Origin: Acetobacteraceae bacterium
GTDB taxonomy: Bacteria > Pseudomonadota > Alphaproteobacteria > Acetobacterales > Acetobacteraceae
Length of the DNA: 49,657 nt
NCBI GenBank assembly: GCA_025354865.1
Contig: JANXMB010000038.1
Location: 1-49,657 of the forward strand
Reading direction: 5' to 3'
Positions 25,732 through 34,744 of this stretch are shown here, piece after piece. The translations under genes and the position numbers were made by a program. Below the pieces are notes generated by a model that was not told the DNA's origin, ran no database searches, and worked only from the letters and a program-made list of their open reading frames with translations. The number at the start of each line of letters is the position of its first letter. The stretch's first letter is position 1.

Positions 25732-27570
25732 ATGCCTGCCCGGTATCTGCTATCCGGCCTCTGCGTCGTGCCGATCGTGTGGATACTGGCGATTTTTCCG
25801 CTGCCACCCTGGCCCTTGGCCGCGGCGCTCGTGCTCCTTGCCGCGATACTGTGGCGATACCCGAGCGGATTCCTGTTGGCGATTCCGGCTGTGCTGCCGG
25901 CGCTCGACCTGGGGCTTTGGTCGGGATGGACCGGGATCGAGCCGCCGGATCTGTTTGTCCTCGCCGCCCTTGCCGTCCTGATCGTGCGGGTGCCATTGCA
26001 GCGTGCCGACTTGGTGCCGTCGGGGTGGCCGGGTGCCGTCGTCCTGGCGATGGTGGGGTGCTACGCGATCGCCGCCGTCATGGGGCTGACCGCACCGCTG
26101 GGCTACACCGGACACTCCGATAACCCCTACCTTCGCCCCGACAATGCGCTGCGGCTGCTGAAAGGGCCGATCGAGGCACTCGCGCTGCTGCCGTTCATGC
26201 GCCAGCGCCATCGCCTCCACGCCGATACACCGCGCTTGCTGGGGCTGGGTATTGCTATCGGATTGGCCGCCGTCGCGGTGGAAGTCGCAGTCGAGCGGGC
26301 GTTGTTTGTCGGTCTGACCGATTTCGCGGCCGATTACCGAGTGGTCGGGCCGTTCGTCAGCATGCGGATCGGCGGCGGGCATATCGGCGCCTATCTCGCG
26401 ATGGCCCTGCCCTTCGTGCTGACCCTCGGGCTGGGGCGCCGGCGGTGGCCGATGTGGCCGCTGGCAATCGCGATCGGGCTAGGCGGCGCGTACGCCCTGG
26501 TCGTCACGTTCGCTCGCACCGCCTATGCGGCCGCCTTGGGATCGAGCGCGATTGTCGGCCTCTTGCTCCTGTTGGCAGCACGGCGGCGGGGGTCTGTATC
26601 CTGGGTATTGGCAGCGATACCGGTCGTGTCGATCTTGGCGATCATCGGCGCCGCCGCTTCCTCCACCATGATGCAGCAGCGCTTCAGCACGCTGGCGGTG
26701 GACCTGCTCACCCGCGAAGCCAACTGGAAAGAAGGTTGGTCGGTCCGCGATCCCGGCTGGATCGCCAACCTGTTCGGCATGGGCCTGGGCACCTACCAAC
26801 GAACGATGCTGCTGCGCGCGCCGATCGACCGGCCCAGCGATTTGCGCCTGGAGGCCGATGCGACGGGGGCCTTCGTGTCGCTGATCGGTCTCACCCCGCT
26901 CTATCTGGGCCAAAAGATCGCCGCGCCGCCACCCGGCCCCCTCCATCTGACCTTGCGTTTTCGCGGCGACACCGCAGCGGCGGCCATTGGGGTCACGGTG
27001 TGCGACAAAGTCCTGCTCTACTCGGAGAATTGCCGAGGCGCGCAGATCCGTCCGAGCACGCCGGGGGCCTGGGAAAATGTCGATGTCCAAATGGACGGAA
27101 CGGGCCTCGGCGCGGCGGGGGTCGGCATACCTTTGGGCAAACCGGTGGAGTTCGCCTTCTTCGCGCCGACCCTCGGCACAACAATCGCCTTCCGCGACGC
27201 CCACCTACGCGATTCTCGGGGCACAGAGATGCTGACCAACGGCGATTTCTCGCGCGGTTTGGATCGTTGGCTTTTCACCGACGACGACCATTTGTCCTGG
27301 CGGATCAAAAACCAATACATCATGCAGCTCTTTGAGCTGGGCGCCGTCGGTTTGCTGTCGTTGCTGGCGCTGTGCGGTCTGGCCGGCCTGGGCGGGCTGC
27401 GAGCGGCGCTTCGTGGCGATGCGATGGGCGCCATCGTGGCCGGCGCGATCGGCGCGTTCGCGATCTCCGGCGTGTCCGATTACGTGCTGGAGGTGCCGCG
27501 CATCGCGACCCTTTTCTATACGATTTGCTGGGCTGGCCTGCTGCAATGGGACGATCGGCGAGCGGGTTGA
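25732..27570 (+). CDS. O-antigen ligase/polymerase-like membrane protein with inserted lectin-like domain
   Basis: A 612-residue protein. Residues ~1-310 hold about nine membrane segments resembling the Wzy/WaaL superfamily, including the FARTAYAAALGSSAI segment (~260-273) typical of the periplasmic loop edge. Residues ~370-515 are a soluble beta-rich insertion ending in EMLTNGDFSRGLDRWLF, which resembles the opening of CBM4/9-type jelly rolls. Two or three membrane segments follow (~530-605). The family joins or polymerises glycans in the periplasm; a lectin-like insertion in such an enzyme is unusual. Converges with the VanZ gene. Assignment rests on topology and short motifs. Confidence 0.75.
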   Translation: MPARYLLSGLCVVPIVWILAIFPLPPWPLAAALVLLAAILWRYPSGFLLAIPAVLPALDLGLWSGWTGIEPPDLFVLAALAVLIVRVPLQRADLVPSGWPGAVVLAMVGCYAIAAVMGLTAPLGYTGHSDNPYLRPDNALRLLKGPIEALALLPFMRQRHRLHADTPRLLGLGIAIGLAAVAVEVAVERALFVGLTDFAADYRVVGPFVSMRIGGGHIGAYLAMALPFVLTLGLGRRRWPMWPLAIAIGLGGAYALVVTFARTAYAAALGSSAIVGLLLLLAARRRGSVSWVLAAIPVVSILAIIGAAASSTMMQQRFSTLAVDLLTREANWKEGWSVRDPGWIANLFGMGLGTYQRTMLLRAPIDRPSDLRLEADATGAFVSLIGLTPLYLGQKIAAPPPGPLHLTLRFRGDTAAAAIGVTVCDKVLLYSENCRGAQIRPSTPGAWENVDVQMDGTGLGAAGVGIPLGKPVEFAFFAPTLGTTIAFRDAHLRDSRGTEMLTNGDFSRGLDRWLFTDDDHLSWRIKNQYIMQLFELGAVGLLSLLALCGLAGLGGLRAALRGDAMGAIVAGAIGAFAISGVSDYVLEVPRIATLFYTICWAGLLQWDDRRAG

Positions 27571-27595
27571 GCCGGCATTTGTCGGCAGCCCCGCT

Positions 27596-29029
27596 TCATT
27601 TTTCGGCGACTACCGCCGCCTCCCGCAATCGGGCCGCGGCCGCCCGCTCTCGCCAACCGGGCACTTGCGTCGTCGGGCGCACCAAGATCGGCAGCGCGAC
27701 GCCTTCCAGCAGATGCCAGACGCCGGGCATCGTCCTCGCGGTCAACAGCGCCGATAACGTGGCGAGGCCGACGGCATTGATGTCTCCCTCCAGCCCCGGC
27801 CGCAGGTAACGCCCCAGTTCGACCGCCGTCGCCAGCACCATCGCCGCAAGCCCCGCCACGCCCGACCGATACCCGCGCAACCATACGAACACGCCGATCG
27901 GCATATACATGACCACGTGACCCACAATATTTTTCGCCGCCGTCGCTTTGGTGACGATGTAGTAGTCGAACAGTGGCAACAAACCGAGCGTGTAGAGATT
28001 GTCCAGCGCGACCTGGGGTGTTTGCCAGTTTGTGGAAATCAGCCGATTCACCACCAATAAAATCAGCAGGTAAGGCAACACCGTCCACAGCGCTTTTCGA
28101 CTGAGCCATGCCCGTAGGCGATGCGGATCCTGACGCACCACCCGCCGCATGATCCAGACCCCGGCCACGACTCCGACGATACGGAACAGAAAGGAAATCA
28201 ACACCGGCACCCCGCTCAAGAGTAAGGCCGTCAACACAAAGAGTAGCGCGACCCAGGCGCAGCCGCGCAAAACGGCCTCATTGAAGAAGCGGTTGCGCCC
28301 ATAAGAAGCCAGCACCATCCGCATACCGAACGGCACCATCGCGGCAGCGGTACTGATCAACAACACCGCCTGCACCGTTGCGGGGCGGCCTTCGCCGGTT
28401 ATGTGGAACAACAATTGCGGCACCCGATCGACCCGCACCATCAAATCGTCCAGGCTGAGGGCAAAATCCAATGGCATCAGCAAAAACACGGTCAACGCCC
28501 CGCAATAGAGCCACAGTAAACTGCGCAACGTCTCCCGATAGCCGCCGGCCCGACGCCAGAGCAGACGGACCAATTGATTGTGTGCCAATTGGTACAGCAC
28601 GATACCGATCAGGGCGCCCGACGCCTGGGCGATCATGTAATTCAGCGTCACCGTGCGCGGCGGAAAGAAAAGCTGGGCGTATTTCACCACCATCAGGAAA
28701 CCGACCGACAGCACGAACGCCACGAAGGTCGCAAGCGACGCACCCAGCCCGCGATTGAGGCGCGGCGCGATCATGCCCAGCATCAGGAAGCCGAAGGGGA
28801 CGAACATCGCGAGATTGCCCATCCAATCCGCACGCTGCTCGGAACCGTTGTTCACCCAGACAAAAGCCCGCTGCAGGAATTCTCGCGTGGCCTCGGAAAA
28901 CGCCATCGAGACATAATGCATGCCCTTGGGGCCGACGACCGTGCTGCCATAGGCAACCACCAACGCATACAGCAGCGTCCACGGCAGAAACCGCATGTTC
29001 GAGGAACGTCTAAGACGGCGCTCCGGCAT
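27596..29029 (-). CDS. Membrane protein with two VanZ-like domains
   Basis: A 477-residue membrane protein of about 13 hydrophobic segments. Two copies of the VanZ pattern are visible. The first is GNLAMFVPFGFLMLG (71-85), followed by FPPRTVTLNYMIAQASGALIG. The second is GHVVMYMPIGVFVWL (370-384), followed by ELGRYLRPGLEGDINAVG. VanZ-family proteins are linked to glycopeptide or envelope stress resistance, mechanism unclear. ATG at 29029 has AAAGGG upstream; an internal ATG at 28996 lacks one. It is convergent with the ligase-like gene, so the pair may belong to one envelope glycan module. Confidence 0.8.
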   Translation of the reverse strand: MPERRLRRSSNMRFLPWTLLYALVVAYGSTVVGPKGMHYVSMAFSEATREFLQRAFVWVNNGSEQRADWMGNLAMFVPFGFLMLGMIAPRLNRGLGASLATFVAFVLSVGFLMVVKYAQLFFPPRTVTLNYMIAQASGALIGIVLYQLAHNQLVRLLWRRAGGYRETLRSLLWLYCGALTVFLLMPLDFALSLDDLMVRVDRVPQLLFHITGEGRPATVQAVLLISTAAAMVPFGMRMVLASYGRNRFFNEAVLRGCAWVALLFVLTALLLSGVPVLISFLFRIVGVVAGVWIMRRVVRQDPHRLRAWLSRKALWTVLPYLLILLVVNRLISTNWQTPQVALDNLYTLGLLPLFDYYIVTKATAAKNIVGHVVMYMPIGVFVWLRGYRSGVAGLAAMVLATAVELGRYLRPGLEGDINAVGLATLSALLTARTMPGVWHLLEGVALPILVRPTTQVPGWRERAAAARLREAAVVAEK

Positions 29030-29062
29030 CCGATACGACCCTTTCGACCTTTCGCGCCGCCG

Positions 29063-31591
29063 CTACATGCCCCAGCGCCGCACGAACCACATTTTCACAG
29101 CATGGGTCAGCGCCGCATAGGCCAGCATCATGATCGCGACGCAAACCCAGTACAGCCCAGGCAATGGCACGAAGCCCAACATCGCGCCAAGCGGGGTGTA
29201 CGGTATGGCACCCCCGATCGCCACGATCGCGATCGTTGTCGCGATCAACGGGGTGCTCGCTCGGCTTTCCACGAACGGGACGCGCGCGGTTCGTATGATG
29301 TGAACGATCAACGTCTGGGTCATCAGCGATTCGACGAACCATCCAGCCTGGAACAGCCTCGGTTTATCCCAGGCATCGAACACATAGATCATTGTCCCGA
29401 ACAAAATATAGTCGAATAGCGAGCTGATCGGCCCGATGAACAGCACGAACCGGGTCAGATTGCCGATATCCCATTTGCGCGGTACCGTAAGATACTCCTC
29501 GTCCACCGTATCCGTCGGGATGGTGGTTTGCGAGAAGTCGTACAGCAAATTGTTGGTCAGCACCTGGATCGGGGCCATCGGCAGGAACGGCAGGAAAATG
29601 CTGGCGCCGAGCACGCTGAACATGTTCCCGAAATTGGAACTGGCGCCCATTTTAATGTATTTGACGATATTGCCGAAAATGCGCCGACCTTCGAGCACGC
29701 CGTCCCCCAGTACCGCGAGGCTCTTTTCCAGCAGCACAATATCGGCGGATTCCTTGGCAATATCGACGGCAGTATCGACCGAGATACCCACATCGGCGGC
29801 TTTCAGCGCCGGGCCGTCGTTGATGCCGTCGCCCATGTAGCCGACCACATGACCGCGCGCCTGCAACGCCGCGATCACCCGCGCCTTCTGCGTCGGCGAC
29901 ATTTTCGCGAAGACCGCCACCTGCTCGGCTAACGCGCCCAGCGCATCGTCGGTCAATGCATCGATCTCGGCGCCTAGCACGAGGCGATCCACCGATAGGC
30001 CGACCTGACGGCAGACGGTGCGGGTGATAAGCCCGTTGTCCCCGGTCAGGATTTTCACCGCCACGCCGGATCGGCCGAGCGCGGCGATCGCAGCGGCGGC
30101 GGTTTCTTTCGGCGGATCGAGGAAGGCAATGTAGCCCAGCAAGGTCAGCCCGCTTTCGTCCGCGACGCTGTAAGCCGCCTTCGGTGCAACGATCTCCTTG
30201 CGGGCGACGGCAACCACGCGGAAGCCCTCGTTGTTGAGTTTCTCCATCTCCTGCTTCGCCCGCTCGAAATGGATCGGATCGAGGGAGGCCGTCGTATCGC
30301 CGAGGCAATAATGATCGCAGACGGCGAAGATCTCCTCCACCGCGCCTTTAGCGATGAGCAGATGCGTACCGTCCTCGCGCGCCAGAACCACGGACATGCG
30401 GCGCCGCTGGAAATCGAACGGCAATTCGTCGACCTTGGCGAAGCGGGGGACGATGTCGGCATATTCCGGTCGTTGCACGTAGGCGACGACCGCATCGTCG
30501 AGCAGGTTGCGCAGGCCCGATTGGTAGTGGCTGTTCAGGAACGCATATTCCAGCACCAGCCGGGAATCCCGGCCCTCGAAATCCAGATGGTACTGGAGAA
30601 CGATCTTGTCCTGCGTCAGCGTGCCCGTCTTGTCGGTGCACAGGACATTCATCGCCCCGAAGTTCTGGATGGAATTGAGCCGCTTCACGATCACCTGCTT
30701 GCGCGCCATCGCCAAGGCCCCTTTGGCGAGGTTCACGGTCACGATCATCGGCAGCATTTCCGGTGTCAGCCCGACTGCGACAGCCGTGGCGAACAAAAAC
30801 GCCTCCAACCAATCGCCCTTGGTCAACCCGTTGATCAGGAACACCGCCGGCACCATCGCAACGATGAAGCGCAGCATCAGCCAGGTGAAACGGGCGATGC
30901 CCTTGTCGAACGCGGTTTCGACCCGCGCACCGACCACGCTATCGGCGAGTTTGCCGAAATTGGTGTCGGGGCCGGTTGCCAGCACGATACCCGTGGCAGT
31001 GCCATTGAGGACGTTGCTGCCCATGAAACAAAGATTGCAGGCGTCGATCGGATTCTCGACCGGGTCGGCCGGCGGGGTTTCCTGCTTCTCGACCGGCATC
31101 GCCTCCCCGGTCAACGCCGACTGATTGACGTGCAGGTCTTTGCTCGCGAGCAGCCGGAGATCGCCGGGAATCAGATCGCCCGCCGACAGCCGCACGACGT
31201 CGCCCGGCACCAAGGTATGCAGCGGCACATCCTTGAACGCACCGTCGCGGCGCACGCTGACGGTCGTATGCACCATCGCGCGCAAGGCCGCCGCAGCCTT
31301 GTTGGACCGGTGTTCCTGCACGAACGCCAGGGTGACACTCAGGATGACCATCGCGACGATCACCGCCGCCGCCCGCATATCGCCGGTCGCCCAGGATACA
31401 CCGGCTAGGCCCAGCAGCAGGAAATTCAGCGGATTGCGGGCGCGGCCCAGCAGTTCCCGCACCATCGACTGCGGTCGCTCGCGGGCGATCAGGTTGGGAC
31501 CGAAGCGCTCCAGGCGGGCAGCGGCTTCGGCCCCGGTCAGCCCCTCCGGCGAGGACAAGGGGCCATCGCCGAACGCCGGGATCGCGGTCAA
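29063..31591 (-). CDS. mgtA: Magnesium-translocating P-type ATPase MgtA/MgtB
   Basis: An 842-residue P3-type ATPase that imports Mg2+. Phosphorylation motif DKTGTLT is at ~320-326, the actuator TGEAMPVE near 161-168, the M4 helix motif GLTPEMLPMIV near 274-284, and the hinge GDGINDGPALK in the P domain. The start is TTG at 31591: GGAGGT lies nine bases upstream, homology begins there, and it overlaps the aminotransferase stop (TTGA). The start at 31717 would bury the N-terminus in the upstream gene. It is thus coupled to a PLP aminotransferase, an odd pairing. No Mg2+ leader was found. Confidence 0.92.
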   Translation of the reverse strand: MTAIPAFGDGPLSSPEGLTGAEAAARLERFGPNLIARERPQSMVRELLGRARNPLNFLLLGLAGVSWATGDMRAAAVIVAMVILSVTLAFVQEHRSNKAAAALRAMVHTTVSVRRDGAFKDVPLHTLVPGDVVRLSAGDLIPGDLRLLASKDLHVNQSALTGEAMPVEKQETPPADPVENPIDACNLCFMGSNVLNGTATGIVLATGPDTNFGKLADSVVGARVETAFDKGIARFTWLMLRFIVAMVPAVFLINGLTKGDWLEAFLFATAVAVGLTPEMLPMIVTVNLAKGALAMARKQVIVKRLNSIQNFGAMNVLCTDKTGTLTQDKIVLQYHLDFEGRDSRLVLEYAFLNSHYQSGLRNLLDDAVVAYVQRPEYADIVPRFAKVDELPFDFQRRRMSVVLAREDGTHLLIAKGAVEEIFAVCDHYCLGDTTASLDPIHFERAKQEMEKLNNEGFRVVAVARKEIVAPKAAYSVADESGLTLLGYIAFLDPPKETAAAAIAALGRSGVAVKILTGDNGLITRTVCRQVGLSVDRLVLGAEIDALTDDALGALAEQVAVFAKMSPTQKARVIAALQARGHVVGYMGDGINDGPALKAADVGISVDTAVDIAKESADIVLLEKSLAVLGDGVLEGRRIFGNIVKYIKMGASSNFGNMFSVLGASIFLPFLPMAPIQVLTNNLLYDFSQTTIPTDTVDEEYLTVPRKWDIGNLTRFVLFIGPISSLFDYILFGTMIYVFDAWDKPRLFQAGWFVESLMTQTLIVHIIRTARVPFVESRASTPLIATTIAIVAIGGAIPYTPLGAMLGFVPLPGLYWVCVAIMMLAYAALTHAVKMWFVRRWGM

Positions 31592-32964
31592 TGCGGCCGC
31601 ACCTCCATCCAGGTATCGTCCAATGCCCGGCGCAACCGGGTGGCGATCTGGTCGATCTCGGCTTCCGTGACGATCAACGGCGGCGAAAACGCGACGCGAT
31701 CGCCGATCAACCGGCAAATCAACCCATGCTCCCGCGCGTATCGGTCCACCGTCGCGCCAACCTTGCGCGCCGGATCGAACAGCGCCCGGGTTCCCTTGTC
31801 GGCGACCAGTTCGATCCCGACGATCATGCCGATACCCCGGACTTCACCGACCAACGGGTGGTCGATCAAGCGGCCCAAGGCCTGTTGCAGGTAAGGTCCG
31901 ACCCGCCGAACATGCCCGATCATGTCCATCTCGTCGTAAATCTTCAGCGTTTCCATCGCGACCGCCGTGGTCACGGGATGGCCGGCATAGGTGAAACCGT
32001 GCGCGAAATTCCCTAGTTTGCGGCTCTCGTCCAGCATCGCGTCGAACACCCGCTGGTTGATGAGCGTCGCCGAGATCGGCTGCATCCCCGCCGACAACGC
32101 CTTCGCGCACGAGATCATGTCCGGCTTCAGATCGTAGGTCTGGCTGCCCCACATATTGCCGGTCCGGCCGAAGCCGCAGATCACCTCGTCGGCGATGAAC
32201 AGCAGGTCGTATTTGCGGATGACGGCCTGCATCTTCTCCCAGTAGGTGCGGGGCGGGGGCAGACCGCCGCCAGCACCCATCACCGGCTCCCCGATGAAGG
32301 CGCCGACGGTGTCGGGCCCCTCCCGCAGGATCAGGTCTTCGAATGCCTGGGCGAGGCGGGTCGCGTATTGTTCCTCGCTCTCCCCTTCCAGATGGTCGCG
32401 ATAGTAATGCGGGTATTCGGTGTGGAAAAATCCGGGGTAGGGCAGGCCGAAATCGGCGTGCATGTCGGCTTTGCCCGACGCACTGATCGAGGTACCGGTG
32501 CTGCCGTGGTAACCCATCTTGCGGCCGACGATCTTGCGTTTCTGCGGCTTGCCGATCGCCGCGTGATAATACCACACCAGCTTGATCGCGGTGTCGTTGG
32601 CCTCGGAACCGGAGCACTGGAACAGAACCTTGCTCATCGGGACCGGCGCGATCGCCAGTAGCTTCTCCGCCAGATCGACGCTGTTGTCGTTCGTTGTGCC
32701 GCGGTACAGGTGATAGTAGCCGAGTTTGCGCATCTGTTCGTATGCAACGCGGGCCAGTCGTTCGGACGCATAGCCCAGCGACGCGCACCAAAGCCCGGCC
32801 GCAGCGTCGAGGTATTCCTTACCGCTATCGTCGGTGACGTAACAGCCTTGGCCGCTGCCGATCACCAGCGGACCATCGGTCATATGGGTAGCCAGATTGG
32901 TCTGCGGGTGCACGATCGTTGCAATGTCCCGGGCCTGCACGGAGTTTGGGGCGACGTATGTCAT
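31588..32964 (-). CDS. Class III (omega) aminotransferase, PLP-dependent
   Basis: A 458-residue fold-type I aminotransferase. Seen are the PLP phosphate-site GSEANDTAIKLV near 119-130, GYHGSTGTS near 151, the acidic E259/D260 cluster in FIADEVICGFGRTG, and the Schiff-base lysine K288 in SCAKALSAG. It matches the aspartate aminotransferase-like class III group (beta-alanine/pyruvate or polyamine transaminases); the amino donor is unclear. ATG at 32964 follows GGAGTC; the longer upstream frame crosses the promoter. It reads divergently from the dikinase regulator, and its stop overlaps the Mg2+ ATPase start. Confidence 0.9.
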   Translation of the reverse strand: MTYVAPNSVQARDIATIVHPQTNLATHMTDGPLVIGSGQGCYVTDDSGKEYLDAAAGLWCASLGYASERLARVAYEQMRKLGYYHLYRGTTNDNSVDLAEKLLAIAPVPMSKVLFQCSGSEANDTAIKLVWYYHAAIGKPQKRKIVGRKMGYHGSTGTSISASGKADMHADFGLPYPGFFHTEYPHYYRDHLEGESEEQYATRLAQAFEDLILREGPDTVGAFIGEPVMGAGGGLPPPRTYWEKMQAVIRKYDLLFIADEVICGFGRTGNMWGSQTYDLKPDMISCAKALSAGMQPISATLINQRVFDAMLDESRKLGNFAHGFTYAGHPVTTAVAMETLKIYDEMDMIGHVRRVGPYLQQALGRLIDHPLVGEVRGIGMIVGIELVADKGTRALFDPARKVGATVDRYAREHGLICRLIGDRVAFSPPLIVTEAEIDQIATRLRRALDDTWMEVRPH

Positions 32965-33036
32965 GGCGGACTCCTTCGGTTGCCGGCACAGTGTAACGCT
33001 CGTTGACAGGGTTAGGCAGGGGGATAGGTTTCGGCC

Positions 33037-33903
33037 ATGGACGATACCCACCGGATCAATCTGCATCTCGTCTCCGACGCAACAGGCGAGACGCTGAATA
33101 ACCTCGCGCGCGCCACGATCGTGCAGTTCAAACACGCCGATGTCGTGCACCATCGATGGAACATGATCCGCAGTCGGTTCCAATTGCATCGCGTCATCGA
33201 GGGGATCGAGGCCGAACCGGGCCCGGTTCTGTCCACCATTGTCGATCAGGGGTTGCGCGCCGAGCTGGAAAAAACCTGCCAGCAACTGAACCTGCCGATC
33301 GTCAACGTGCTCGACCCCGTGCTGAGCATGTTGCAGGATTATATCGGCGAGAAGGCGATCGCGCGCCCCGGCCAGCAGTACGTCATGAACATGGACTACT
33401 TCAAGCGGATCGACGCCATGCACTACGTCCTGTCGCACGACGACGGGCAGGCGCACACCAACCTCGCCGAGGCGGATGTGATTCTGGTCGGGGTGTCGCG
33501 TAGCTCGAAGACCCCCACCTGCTTCTATCTAGCCAATCGCGGCATCAAAGCCGCCAACGTGCCGCTGGTGCCCGGCCTGCCGGACGTGCCCGGCCTCGCG
33601 AATCCGAATTGCCCGGTGATCGGGCTGACATTGGACGATCGTGCCCTGATCGAAATCCGCCGCCATCGGCTGCGTCTGATCGGGGCCGGCGGTCAGACCG
33701 GATTCAACCGCCAGGGCGGGTCGGAATACGTCGACGACGACGCGGTGAAGCGGGAACTGCTGTGGGCCAGGCGGCTTTGCACCAGCCACGGGTGGCCGGT
33801 GATCGATGTCACCCGCCGATCGATCGAGGAAACCGCCGCCACCGTCCTGCAATTGATGGAGGCATGGCACCGCCGCCGCGAAAAAAATGCCGCACCGGCC
33901 TGA
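33037..33903 (+). CDS. Pyruvate phosphate dikinase/PEP synthetase regulatory protein (DUF299)
   Basis: A 288-residue bifunctional kinase/phosphorylase of the PPSR family. It opens [27 protein letters not shown]. The P-loop is [18 protein letters not shown] near 152-169. The family uses ADP to phosphorylate, and Pi to dephosphorylate, a Thr next to the catalytic His of pyruvate phosphate dikinase or PEP synthetase. Length is standard. It diverges from the aminotransferase. A micro-ORF with an unusual ribosome binding site follows 83 bp downstream. Confidence 0.93.
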   Translation: MDDTHRINLHLVSDATGETLNNLARATIVQFKHADVVHHRWNMIRSRFQLHRVIEGIEAEPGPVLSTIVDQGLRAELEKTCQQLNLPIVNVLDPVLSMLQDYIGEKAIARPGQQYVMNMDYFKRIDAMHYVLSHDDGQAHTNLAEADVILVGVSRSSKTPTCFYLANRGIKAANVPLVPGLPDVPGLANPNCPVIGLTLDDRALIEIRRHRLRLIGAGGQTGFNRQGGSEYVDDDAVKRELLWARRLCTSHGWPVIDVTRRSIEETAATVLQLMEAWHRRREKNAAPA

Positions 33904-33970
33904 TTCTCGCGCAGATTCGCTTGCGCGGCGCGGAAGAAGCACGTCACACTCCCGGTGTCTTCAACCAACT

Positions 33971-33987
33971 GAAAGGAGGTGATCCAG
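33971..33987 (+). promoter_or_regulatory. Extended Shine-Dalgarno matching the full anti-16S tail
   Basis: GAAAGGAGGTGATCCAG is the exact complement of the 3' end of bacterial 16S rRNA over 17 nt; ordinary sites match 4-6 nt. The last G is the first base of a GTG start. DNA after position 17 does not match 16S, so it is not a 16S fragment. Confidence 0.8.
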
Positions 33988-34052
33988 TGTCTCATTGTTC
34001 CTTGGCGTCCCAAGTTGTGGCTCGGATCGCCGGCGCGAACGCGACGGCGTAG
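33987..34052 (+). CDS. 21-residue micro-ORF behind a maximal ribosome binding site
   Basis: The frame starts at GTG 33987 and ends at TAG 34052; it encodes MSHCSLASQVVARIAGANATA (one Cys, mostly small and hydrophobic residues). GGAGG ends 7 bp before the start and the surrounding 17-nt match to the 16S tail strongly favours translation. A strong hairpin terminator (34091-34130) follows 38 bp later. It is a separate short transcript or the leader of the tag-abgB operon, possibly an attenuating leader peptide. No function can be assigned from sequence; I do not recognise the peptide. Confidence 0.55.
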   Translation: MSHCSLASQVVARIAGANATA

Positions 34053-34090
34053 ATTTCTCCAGTCCGGCGACGGACAGTCATAAACAATGT

Positions 34091-34130
34091 GCGGGCCTTG
34101 GGGGTAACCCTGAGGCCCGCGTTGTTTTTG
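34091..34130 (+). terminator. Rho-independent terminator/attenuator downstream of the micro-ORF
   Basis: GCGGGCCT (34091-34098) pairs with AGGCCCGC (34113-34120), extended inward by GGG/CCC, followed by GTTGTTTTTG. It lies between the micro-ORF and tag (start 34172). Readthrough control by translation of the micro-ORF is possible. Confidence 0.85.
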
Positions 34131-34171
34131 GCCCCACCACGACGCGCCAGCACCGCAGGAGGAGGCAGCCG

Positions 34172-34744
34172 ATGCACGAAGCGACACCGGGCCGCTGCCA
34201 TTGGGCCGCCGTCGGCGATGCCACGATGCAAGCCTACCACGACACCGAGTGGGGCATACCCGAGCATTCGGATGGCAAATTGTTCGAGATGCTGACGCTG
34301 GAGGGCGCGCAGGCCGGCCTGTCCTGGCGCACCGTCCTGATGCGCCGCGATGCCTATCGGGAGGCATACCACGGCTTCGATATCCCCCGCGTCGCCACAA
34401 TGACCGACACCGCGCTCGAACACCTGCTGACCGGATCGGGACTGATCCGCAACCGGCTGAAAATCTATTCGGTGCGGGAAAACGCCCGTGTCGCGCTGAC
34501 GATCGACAGCCTCGACGCCTATCTGTGGTCGCTGGTGCCGGGCGCGCCGCTTGCCAACCGCTGGATCGATCCATCGCAGGTCCCCGCAACCACGCCCACC
34601 TCCGACCGCATGAGCAAGACCCTGCGCAAGAAAGGCTTCCGTTTCGTGGGCTCGACCATATGCTACGCTTTCATGCAGGCAACCGGTATGGTCGACGACC
34701 ATTTGACCTCCTGCCACTGCTACAAGGAGCCGCAGAATGCGTAA
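34172..34744 (+). CDS. tag: DNA-3-methyladenine glycosylase I
   Basis: A 190-residue Tag protein. It opens with RCHWAAVGDATMQAYHDTEWG, with the zinc-ligand Cys and the conserved YHDTEWGIP block, continues with LFEMLTLEGAQAGLSWRTVL, and ends with the second zinc site (His and Cys in TSCHCY). It removes 3-methyladenine from alkylated DNA. ATG at 34172 has AGGAGGAGG 6 bp upstream. It overlaps the M20 hydrolase gene by 8 bp. Together with ogt at 14334 the window holds two alkylation-repair enzymes, not adjacent. Confidence 0.94.
   Translation: MHEATPGRCHWAAVGDATMQAYHDTEWGIPEHSDGKLFEMLTLEGAQAGLSWRTVLMRRDAYREAYHGFDIPRVATMTDTALEHLLTGSGLIRNRLKIYSVRENARVALTIDSLDAYLWSLVPGAPLANRWIDPSQVPATTPTSDRMSKTLRKKGFRFVGSTICYAFMQATGMVDDHLTSCHCYKEPQNA

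Noticed and set aside
33971-33987. A fragment of a 16S rRNA gene on the minus strand
   Set aside because: The match stops after 17 nt; the next bases differ from the conserved 16S sequence.
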